Shown here in pieces: positions 1 through 5,026 of a stretch of DNA of 8,438 bases; position 1 is the stretch's first letter, and each line of letters opens with the position of its first letter. Source of the DNA: Bacteriovoracaceae bacterium UBA2428 (lineage in GTDB: Bacteria; Bdellovibrionota; UBA2428). The stretch covers positions 9,465 to 17,902 of the forward strand of contig DDRA01000102.1 in NCBI GenBank assembly GCA_002343545.1, read 5' to 3'. A program made the translations under genes and the position numbers. Below the pieces are notes generated by a model. The model ran no database searches. It saw nothing but the letters and a program-made list of their open reading frames with translations, and was not told the origin of the DNA.

Positions 1-100
1 GAACGGGATCGGCCTCGTAATCAAAACGAATCGTGGCGGAAGCCACGAGCGGGAACAACGAGAGACCGACGAGGCCTCCGCGAAGAATCGAGTTTCTCAT
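1..100 (-). CDS. N-terminus of a secreted protein, probable second M16 peptidase subunit (partial)
   Basis: Only the first 33 codons are in the window; the gene continues past position 1. The translation begins M-R-N-S-I-L-R, followed by a hydrophobic stretch rich in Gly, Leu and Val and an A-S-A site before T-I-R-F-D-Y, which is a typical Sec signal peptide cleaved by signal peptidase I. The ATG overlaps the stop of the upstream M16 peptidase as ATGA, and an AAGGAG ribosome binding site lies 7 bases upstream, so the start is well supported and translation is probably coupled. M16B peptidases are often encoded as adjacent pairs, one carrying the zinc motif and one not. From that context I infer that this is the partner subunit. 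No catalytic region is visible, so the family assignment rests on position alone. Confidence 0.6.
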   Translation of the reverse strand, partial: MRNSILRGGLVGLSLFPLVASATIRFDYEADPV

Positions 101-1581
101 CGGCGAGCTCCTTTGGATTTCGTGGTCGGGGCGGCGACCTTGGGCGCGCGGCCGAAGGGCGTGGGCACGTCGCCCGGCACGACCGCGATCTGCACCTTCA
201 CGGCGGCGACCCAGGCGTTCCAAGCCGCGCGGACTTCGGGCAGCGTGACGGCCTTGATGGCCTCGAGCGACTTGAAGTCCCAGGCCGGATCTTCCGTCGT
301 CGCGAGCGCGCGGCCGAGGTCCGAAGCAAGGCTCATCGGGTCGCGCAGGCCTTCGTACTGCGAAGCGAGGTAGTAAAGCTTGATCCGCTCAAGGCGCTCG
401 GCCGTGAGCCACGGCAGGAAGCCGCGCTTGGCGTCTTCGTAAGCGGCTTCGAGCTTGGCGAGGGGCACACCGGGGTTACCTTGCATGTAGATGCCCTGCA
501 GATGGGGATCCATCGACGGCGAAGCGTCGGCGCCCACGACCTTGGCGAGACCCGTATCGACGAGCCGGCCCACGAGGTAACCGAGCTTCGATTCGCCGAA
601 GAGCACCATCGAGAGCGAGCGGGCCGCGGCGTCGCGCGAAGCGTAGGTCGGGCCTTCGGCCATGTCGCCGAAGAGCACGCTTTCCGTCTTCATCGTGATG
701 ACGCGTCGTTTGGCCTTCTTGCGCGGCGGCTCGGCCGGGATCTTAGGTTCCTGGAAGGCCACGGGCTCGAAGGCGCCGAAGTTCTTCTCCACGAGCGCGA
801 GCGCCGTGCGCAACTCGACGTCGCCCACGATCACGAGCGAGGCGCGGTTCGGGGCGTAGTAGCGCTTGTAGAAATCGAGCGCGTCCTGGAAGCTCGTCGC
901 CTCGAGGTCCTCTTGCCATCCGATCGGCGAAGTTTTGTAGGGGTGCACGTCGAAGGCGAGCTGGTTGAGCTCCCAGAAGCCGCGGCCCATGGGCGAATCC
1001 TCGGTGCGCATCTTGCGCTCCGAGACGACCGCGCCGCGCTCGGTGTTGAAACCTTCCGGCGTGATGAGCAGTTTGCGCATGCGCTCGGCCTCGAAGCGAA
1101 GCGCTTCGGGAAAGACGTCCGTCGTGACGAGCTCGTGGTAGAGCGTGAGGTCGTCGCTCGTGTAGGCGTTGAAGCGGTCGCCCCAGCCCGAAAGCGTCTT
1201 GAAGGGCTCGGGGAAGCTCTCGGTCCCGCGGAACATCATGTGCTCGAAAAGGTGCGCGAGCCCCGTGCGGCCGGGGCGCTCGAAGCGCGAGCCGACGCGG
1301 TAAGCGACCACCGTGGCGACGACCCCCGTGCCCGGCTTGGGCACGAAGAGGACGTCGAGACCGGACTTGCGGTGACGGAAGCGCGAGAGCTTGAGGCCCG
1401 GGAAGGGCTCCGTCGTCGCGCGGGCCTCGAAGGCGGTCTCGACGCGAAAATCCGCCGGCACTTCGTCGCGCAAAGACGTCTTGGGAGCCGCGCTCGAGCA
1501 AGCCGCGAGAAACGCGAGGCCGGCCCCGCGAAGAAGGCCGCCGCGCTCCCGCGCCCAGGTGAACCCTTTCGTGATCTTCAT
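97..1581 (-). CDS. Zinc-dependent M16 family peptidase, lipoprotein
   Basis: This 494-residue protein belongs to the insulinase/pitrilysin family (M16), which uses zinc to cut peptides inside a closed chamber. The inverted zinc motif HxxEH is present as H110-L-F-E113-H114, in the usual context ending M-M-F-R-G-T. The third ligand is probably E188 in G-A-V-V-S-E188-R, and E181 lies seven residues before it, as the paired glutamates do in pitrilysin. The C-terminal half contains the second M16 domain (G-D-V-E-L near residue 255). The start at 1581 gives a lipoprotein signal with lipobox L25-A26-A27-C28. Ser at +2 suggests outer-membrane sorting by the E. coli rule. The open frame extends upstream into nadD, but that part has no family resemblance. 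No clear Shine-Dalgarno is seen. The gene overlaps its probable partner by ATGA. Confidence is high for the family and low for the substrate. Confidence 0.93.
   Translation of the reverse strand: MKITKGFTWARERGGLLRGAGLAFLAACSSAAPKTSLRDEVPADFRVETAFEARATTEPFPGLKLSRFRHRKSGLDVLFVPKPGTGVVATVVAYRVGSRFERPGRTGLAHLFEHMMFRGTESFPEPFKTLSGWGDRFNAYTSDDLTLYHELVTTDVFPEALRFEAERMRKLLITPEGFNTERGAVVSERKMRTEDSPMGRGFWELNQLAFDVHPYKTSPIGWQEDLEATSFQDALDFYKRYYAPNRASLVIVGDVELRTALALVEKNFGAFEPVAFQEPKIPAEPPRKKAKRRVITMKTESVLFGDMAEGPTYASRDAAARSLSMVLFGESKLGYLVGRLVDTGLAKVVGADASPSMDPHLQGIYMQGNPGVPLAKLEAAYEDAKRGFLPWLTAERLERIKLYYLASQYEGLRDPMSLASDLGRALATTEDPAWDFKSLEAIKAVTLPEVRAAWNAWVAAVKVQIAVVPGDVPTPFGRAPKVAAPTTKSKGARR
108..113 (-). 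promoter_or_regulatory. Ribosome binding site of the second M16-pair gene
   Basis: The minus strand reads AAGGAG here, 7 bases before the ATG at 100. It lies inside the last codons of the preceding peptidase gene. Together with the ATGA overlap it supports both the start choice and translational coupling. Confidence 0.75.
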
Positions 1582-1640
1582 GGCGTAGGAGTCTAACAGG
1601 CCCCCGCGAAAAGGCGAGCTAGCCGCCGCTCGTATGTCCT

Positions 1641-1748
1641 TAGGACACGCAGCAGAGCCTCGAATGCAAGGCTCGAAGGAGCGAAATGTACGGTTTTGTA
1701 CATGAGTCGACTGAGTACGCCGCAGACGAGACTCTGCTGCGTGTCCTA
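1641..1748. mobile_element. 108-bp element with perfect 17-bp terminal inverted repeats (MITE-like)
   Basis: The left arm taggacacgcagcagag (1641-1657) is exactly complementary to the right arm ctctgctgcgtgtccta (1732-1748), with 74 bases between. Both arms begin or end with TA, which fits a TA target duplication of the IS630/mariner type, although that is inference. Smaller hairpins lie inside: gagcct/aggctc (1655-1660 and 1669-1674), atgtac/gtacat (1686-1691 and 1698-1703) and gcaga/tctgc (1722-1726 and 1733-1737). The right arm supplies the nadD stop codon. A 10-bp direct repeat, ctagccgccg, occurs at 1619-1628 and 1746-1755. There is no coding capacity. It could be a non-autonomous transposable element, or a structured RNA in the nadD to M16 intergenic region. 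It does not look like an intrinsic terminator, because no T-run follows either arm. Confidence 0.6.
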
Positions 1749-2387
1749 GCCGCCGAAGAGGCGCTCGCGGCGGAAGAAGGCCTCGACGCCCGGCGCGAGA
1801 TCCGCCGCCGTCGCCCCGCCCCACCCTTCGCGGCGCAGCTCGCTCGACGAGAGCGGCGGCAGCTGGCCGCCCATGATGCGATAGCTCGTGAGGCCGCGCC
1901 ACGCCGCGGGCAGGCTCCCGAGACCGTCGCCATGCCCGACGCGGGGAAAGATCCACAGGCCTTCGAGCAGGCCGAGCAAACGCTCGGGTTCGCGCCAGCG
2001 CGGCAACTGCGGGACGAGGTCGCCCCCGCCGCACATCACGAAGCGGTCGCCCGGGTAAGCGGCGCGCAAGCGCGCGACGCCGTCGACGGTGTAGCTGGGT
2101 CCGGTCGACTCGATCTCGAAACTCTCGAGACTGAGCTTGGGCAGGAGCTCCGGCGGAAGCTCGGCGATCCAGGCCTCGAGGGTTCCCCGCAAAACGCGGG
2201 GGTCGGCGAGACGCGCCGAAACGGCGTCGGGAGCCTTGAGCGGGTTCGCGCCCGTCGGTACGAGATGCACGTGATCGGCCCAGGAATCCTTCAGGAGGGC
2301 CAGAAGAATTTCATGGTGGGCGCGGTGCGGGGGACGGAAGGATCCGCCGAAGAACACGCGGCGGATCGGAGCGCGCGAAGACGTCAC
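1746..2387 (-). CDS. nadD: Nicotinate-nucleotide adenylyltransferase
   Basis: NadD transfers AMP from ATP to nicotinate mononucleotide, giving deamido-NAD in cytoplasmic NAD synthesis. The 213-residue length is usual for the family. The N-terminal nucleotide-binding motif reads G14-G-S-F-R-P-P-H21-R-A-H24. Further family signatures are V-P-T-G-A-N-P-L-K (43-51), S98-Y-T-V-D, G-G-G-D123 followed by W131 (the usual GxDxxxxxxxW), and the late S-S-S-E-L-R185 equivalent of SSTxIR. One oddity is Ala at the third position of the HxGH motif, giving H-R-A-H. The start codon is GTG, just 2 bases after the obg stop, so the two genes are surely cotranscribed and probably translationally coupled. The C-terminus looks complete (V-E-A-F-F-R-R-E-R-L-F), although the stop codon lies inside the inverted-repeat element. 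Confidence 0.93.
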   Translation of the reverse strand: MTSSRAPIRRVFFGGSFRPPHRAHHEILLALLKDSWADHVHLVPTGANPLKAPDAVSARLADPRVLRGTLEAWIAELPPELLPKLSLESFEIESTGPSYTVDGVARLRAAYPGDRFVMCGGGDLVPQLPRWREPERLLGLLEGLWIFPRVGHGDGLGSLPAAWRGLTSYRIMGGQLPPLSSSELRREGWGGATAADLAPGVEAFFRRERLFGG

Positions 2388-2389
2388 GC

Positions 2390-3646
2390 CTACTCGCGCA
2401 GCTCGACCACGGTGGCCTGGCCGCCGCGATCGGATTCCTCGAACTCGAAGTCCGACTCGTCGTCCTCGAAGCCTTCGCCCTCGTCGTCGGCGCCTTCCTC
2501 GAAGGCCAACCCTTCGGCGTCCATCTCGTAGAGCTCGTCGTCTTCGTCGACCGGCTTGGTACGGCCGCCCAGAAGACGAGCGTCACCCAACACGAGCGAG
2601 GGGTTCACGCGGTTTTCGAAAGCGCGGGGACCGAGCTCGATGAGCTTGTCTTCGACCGCGGCGCGGAGCTCGTCGAGACCTTCGCCCGTGACGGCCGAAA
2701 TGAAGAAGGGCTTCTCGGGGAGTCCCGCCGCGCGCAGTTTTTCGACGAGTTCGTCGAAGCCACGCGACTCGAGATCTTCCGCGGAGAGACTGTCGGACTT
2801 GTTGAGCGCGAGGACGATGGGCTTGTGCGCGAGCTCGGGCGAGAAGGCGGTCATCTCGTTCATGAGCACGTCAAACTCGGCGTCGAGCGTGCGGCCCGTG
2901 AAGGGGTCGAGGTCGAGCAAGAGGATGATCACGCGAGTGCGTTCGGCGTGCTTGAGAAAGCGGATGCCGAGCCCGCGGCCCTCGGCGGCGCCTTCAATGA
3001 CGCCCGGGATGTCGGCGAGCACGAAGTCCGTCGCCTTGCCGCGCACGACGCCGAGGTTCGGCACGAGCGTCGTGAAGGGATAGTTCGCGATCTTCGGGCG
3101 CGCGGCGCTCCAACGCGAGATAAGCGTGCTCTTGCCCGCGTTGGGGAAGCCCACGAGCGCGACGTCGGCGAGCAGCTTGAGCTCGAGGCGCAGCTTCTTC
3201 GCGACGCCGGGCTCGCCGGGTTGGGCAAAATCGGGCGCCTGGCGAGCCGCCGTGGCGAAGTTCATGTTACCGAGGCCGCCGCGACCGCCGCGCAAGAGCA
3301 GGATGCGCTTCTTCGGCTCGACGAGATCGGCCAGGAACTGCCCCGTCGCGGAGTCGTAGACAGCCGTGCCGACGGGCACGCGCAGGACGAGGTCTTCGCC
3401 CGCGCCGCCGTTGCAATCGTTGTTGCTGCCCGGGATGCCGTTCTTCGCTTCGTACTTGGGCTGGAACTTGAAATCGAGGAGGCTCTGCAGATCGTGCGTC
3501 GCCTCGAAGAAAACGCCGCCGCCCGTGCCGCCGTCGCCACCTGAGGGCCCCATCTTCGGCATGCACTTCTGTCGCATGAAGGCGACGGCGCCGGCGCCGC
3601 CGTTTCCGGACCGAACCTCGATACTGGCTTCGTCGATAAACTTCAT
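2390..3646 (-). CDS. obg: Obg family GTPase (ribosome assembly)
   Basis: Obg is an essential cytoplasmic GTPase that binds the 50S subunit and takes part in its late assembly and in stress signalling. The 418 residues show the glycine-rich Obg fold (about 1-158; G-N-G-G-A-G and G-P-S-G-G-D-G-G-T-G-G), then the GTPase domain. That domain has the P-loop GFPNAGKS (166-173), switch I NYPFTT (188-193), switch II DIPG (212-215), NKSD (282-285) and SAVTGEG (317-323). The tail from about 366 to 406 is strongly acidic, with long runs of Asp and Glu. The usual R-E-K-F near residue 25 reads R-Q-K-C-M, and the following G-G-P is M-G-P. The ATG at 3646 has GGAG 7 bases upstream. The gene follows the rpmA terminator, so it probably has its own promoter, and it is cotranscribed with nadD. 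Confidence 0.97.
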   Translation of the reverse strand: MKFIDEASIEVRSGNGGAGAVAFMRQKCMPKMGPSGGDGGTGGGVFFEATHDLQSLLDFKFQPKYEAKNGIPGSNNDCNGGAGEDLVLRVPVGTAVYDSATGQFLADLVEPKKRILLLRGGRGGLGNMNFATAARQAPDFAQPGEPGVAKKLRLELKLLADVALVGFPNAGKSTLISRWSAARPKIANYPFTTLVPNLGVVRGKATDFVLADIPGVIEGAAEGRGLGIRFLKHAERTRVIILLLDLDPFTGRTLDAEFDVLMNEMTAFSPELAHKPIVLALNKSDSLSAEDLESRGFDELVEKLRAAGLPEKPFFISAVTGEGLDELRAAVEDKLIELGPRAFENRVNPSLVLGDARLLGGRTKPVDEDDELYEMDAEGLAFEEGADDEGEGFEDDESDFEFEESDRGGQATVVELRE

Positions 3647-3716
3647 AGAAATGCTCCGGATAAAAACTAGCGCCTTGGGCCTTGCGAGTCGCCCGGAATT
3701 CCTACATGCAACGGCG

Positions 3717-3722
3717 CGTCAA
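3717..3722 (-). promoter_or_regulatory. Possible -35 element upstream of obg (TTGACG)
   Basis: The minus strand reads TTGACG about 70 bases before the obg start and after the rpmA terminator, so a promoter is expected in this gap. I see no convincing -10 box at 16-18 bases, so the assignment is weak. Confidence 0.3.
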
Positions 3723-3753
3723 GAAAAGGGAATTCGGGTCTAAGCCCCGGGAG

Positions 3754-3793
3754 AAAATGAAAAAGCGGCTTGGACGAAATGTCCAAACCGCTT
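3754..3793 (-). terminator. Intrinsic terminator of the rplU-rpmA operon
   Basis: In minus-strand RNA, the 13-base arm AAGCGGTTTGGAC pairs with GTCCAAGCCGCTT across a 5-base loop (plus coordinates 3763-3775 and 3781-3793). The only non-Watson-Crick pair is one U-G wobble. A T-rich run, TTTTCATTTT on the minus strand, follows. It begins 22 bases past the rpmA stop and separates rpmA from obg. Confidence 0.9.
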
Positions 3794-3815
3794 CGAATTC
3801 GAATCTAGAAAGGGA

Positions 3816-4070
3816 CTAGGCTTGGGGCTGAACGGCGATCGTCGTTCCGCGGGCCGTCGTCTTGAACTCGACCGTGCCGTCCGCCAAAGCGTAGAGCGTG
3901 TGGTCGCGGCCGCAGCCGACGTTCTTGCCGGGGTGGAACTTCGTTCCGCGTTGGCGAACGATGATGCCGCCCGAACGGATGGCTTCGCCGCCGAAGACCT
4001 TCACGCCAAGCATCTTGGGGTTGGAATCGCGGCCGTTCTTCGTGCTACCGCCAGCTTTTTTTGATGCCAT
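3816..4070 (-). CDS. rpmA: 50S ribosomal protein L27
   Basis: L27 is a small basic protein of the large ribosomal subunit whose N-terminal tail reaches toward the peptidyl transferase centre. The 84-residue sequence is typical throughout: [16 protein letters not shown] at the N-terminus, then [21 protein letters not shown] and the D-H-T-L-Y-A-L segment. The N-terminus has no cleavable extension of the kind seen in Firmicutes. GGGAG lies 9 bases before the ATG. It follows rplU after 25 bases, the usual pairing, and a strong terminator comes after it. Confidence 0.98.
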   Translation of the reverse strand: MASKKAGGSTKNGRDSNPKMLGVKVFGGEAIRSGGIIVRQRGTKFHPGKNVGCGRDHTLYALADGTVEFKTTARGTTIAVQPQA

Positions 4071-4095
4071 TTCGATCTACTCCCTGAAAAGCGTC

Positions 4096-4500
4096 TTAGA
4101 CGGTGATGTCTTTGACGATCAAACGCGTCAGCGGCTGGCGATGACCGAGGGTCTTCTGCGAGCTTTGGCGACGACGGTGGTGACGGATGAGGATTTTCTT
4201 GCCGAGCGTTTGCTGGAGAACTTCGAAGTTCACCTTGGCGCCCGAGACGACCGGCTTGCCGATCTCGAATTGGCCGGGGCCCTTGGCCACGAAGAGGACT
4301 TCTTCGGCCGTGTAGGTCGAGCCGACTTCGAGCTCGAGCTTTTCGACGAGAAGCATTTCGCCCTTGGCGATGCGATACTGCTTACCGCCCGTGCGGATGA
4401 CCGCGTAGGGGAAAGCAAGCGCCGCAGCTTCCTTTGCGGCCGGCTTTTTAACAGCCGTTTTCTTCGTTTTCGTCGTAGCTTCTGCAGCCTTGTCAGCCAT
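4096..4500 (-). CDS. rplU: 50S ribosomal protein L21 with an Ala/Lys-rich N-terminal extension
   Basis: L21 binds 23S rRNA in the large subunit. The family core starts at about residue 33 with Y-A-V-I-R-T-G-G-K-Q-Y-R-I and ends with the L-G-H-R-Q-P-L-T-R-L-I-V-K-D-I signature. At 134 residues the protein is about 30 longer than the usual length near 103. The excess is an N-terminal segment rich in Ala, Lys, Thr and Glu (residues 1-30). The start at 4500 is chosen because GGAGG lies 10 bases upstream. A longer frame opens at 4566, but it would run through that ribosome binding site and has no good one of its own. The gene forms an operon with rpmA. Confidence 0.97.
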   Translation of the reverse strand: MADKAAEATTKTKKTAVKKPAAKEAAALAFPYAVIRTGGKQYRIAKGEMLLVEKLELEVGSTYTAEEVLFVAKGPGQFEIGKPVVSGAKVNFEVLQQTLGKKILIRHHRRRQSSQKTLGHRQPLTRLIVKDITV

Positions 4501-4510
4501 GATCCGTGGA

Positions 4511-4515
4511 CCTCC
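4511..4515 (-). promoter_or_regulatory. Ribosome binding site of rplU that decides its start
   Basis: The minus strand reads GGAGG, 10 bases before the ATG at 4500. It lies inside the longer frame that opens at 4566, so it argues for the inner start of L21. Confidence 0.8.
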
Positions 4516-4560
4516 GGAAATAATTCGTAGGCCCTGGGGTTTCTCAGCTTGAGCAGGCTT

Positions 4561-4566
4561 TGTCAA
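4561..4566 (-). promoter_or_regulatory. Possible -35 box of the rplU-rpmA operon (TTGACA)
   Basis: A perfect TTGACA on the minus strand lies 60 bases before the rplU start, in the 102-base gap after the small CxxC gene. I cannot see a good TATAAT-like -10 box at the expected distance, so this is a candidate only. Confidence 0.4.
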
Positions 4567-4602
4567 CGACGAAGGAAAGCTCTTCGCGAGCTTCTTTCGA
4601 GA

Positions 4603-4845
4603 CTAATTCAGAGGAAAGCGACGGGGGGCGACGGTGCCGCCACAGTCCCCGCAGGCGCCCTTTTCGACGACCGACATCGTCGACCAGTCCGTGTGACTTT
4701 CAAACGCGATTTGACCGCCGCAGCAAGCGCAGGCGTGGAAATCCTGGGCGAGGCGCTGGGCACGACGCTCGGGCACGGCCGCGTTCAAACGGGCTTCGCG
4801 CTCGGGGGTCATCGGAAATTTTGCTTTAAATTCAGAGACTTTCAT
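4603..4845 (-). CDS. Small protein with two CxxC pairs, putative zinc ribbon
   Basis: I do not recognise this 80-residue protein. Its N-terminal half is charged and probably helical (many Arg, Glu and Ala up to about residue 34). Its C-terminal half carries C39-A-C-C42-G-G and C65-G-D-C68-G-G, two CxxC knuckles 22 residues apart, the usual layout of a zinc ribbon. C41, H37 and H51 are extra potential ligands. There is no signal peptide, so it is probably cytoplasmic. The ATG at 4845 has GGAG 5 bases upstream. It lies alone between the terminator of the repeat-protein gene and the rplU promoter region. A nucleic-acid or protein-binding role is possible, but nothing more specific can be read from it. 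The clear ribosome binding site and the cysteine pattern make a real gene likely. Confidence 0.8.
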   Translation of the reverse strand: MKVSEFKAKFPMTPEREARLNAAVPERRAQRLAQDFHACACCGGQIAFESHTDWSTMSVVEKGACGDCGGTVAPRRFPLN

Positions 4846-4932
4846 AGAAACTCCGTTTCCTGTTGCGACCCCACTCCGAGGGTCACCCTTCTTTGCGGCG
4901 GAAACGGCCGGGAACTTGAGGAAGGACGACGT

Positions 4933-4990
4933 CAGAAAATCGATCGGGGACTCCCCCCGGGGCTCGCAAGCCCCCGGGAGAATCCCCGAT
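4933..4990 (-). terminator. Long hairpin terminator after the four-unit repeat-protein gene
   Basis: Two 22-base arms (4943-4964 and 4969-4990) pair around a 4-base loop, with one C-C type mismatch and two pairs that are G-U wobbles in minus-strand RNA. A short run, ATTTTC, follows on the minus strand. It begins 36 bases past the stop codon at 5027. The stem is unusually long and GC-rich, and its loop-closing sequence GCTTGCGAGC matches the terminator at 6567-6610. Confidence 0.8.
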
Positions 4991-5026
4991 GCGGAAAGGT
5001 CGACGACGTACCCGCTCCCGCGGGGA

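Noticed and set aside
481..1596. Plus-strand open frame of 371 codons opposite the M16 peptidase
   Set aside because: Its translation is a Glu/Arg/Ala/His-rich shadow, whereas the opposite strand encodes a clear zinc peptidase.
1582..2034. Upstream extension of the M16 peptidase frame into nadD
   Set aside because: The extra residues are Arg/Ala-rich and out of frame with nadD. A lipoprotein signal starts cleanly at 1581.
2825..3544. Plus-strand open frame opposite obg
   Set aside because: It overlaps the GTPase motifs of a well-conserved gene on the other strand and has no family features.
3704..3722. Sigma-54 type promoter upstream of obg (TTGACGCGCCGTTGCA)
   Set aside because: The TTGC half resembles a -12 element, but the essential GG of the -24 element is missing.
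4501..4566. Upstream ATG of rplU at 4566
   Set aside because: It would place the GGAGG site inside the coding sequence and lies on the TTGACA candidate. The inner start has the better ribosome binding site.
4577..4593. Small hairpin aagctc/gagctt as a terminator of the CxxC gene
   Set aside because: The stem is only 6 bp, and TTTCCTTCG is a weak T-run. It was not strong enough to list as a terminator.
4867..4890. Short symmetrical gaccc/gggtc and gggtcaccc strings in the leader of the CxxC gene
   Set aside because: The arms are 4-5 bases, easily expected by chance in GC-rich DNA, and no known riboswitch pattern is present.
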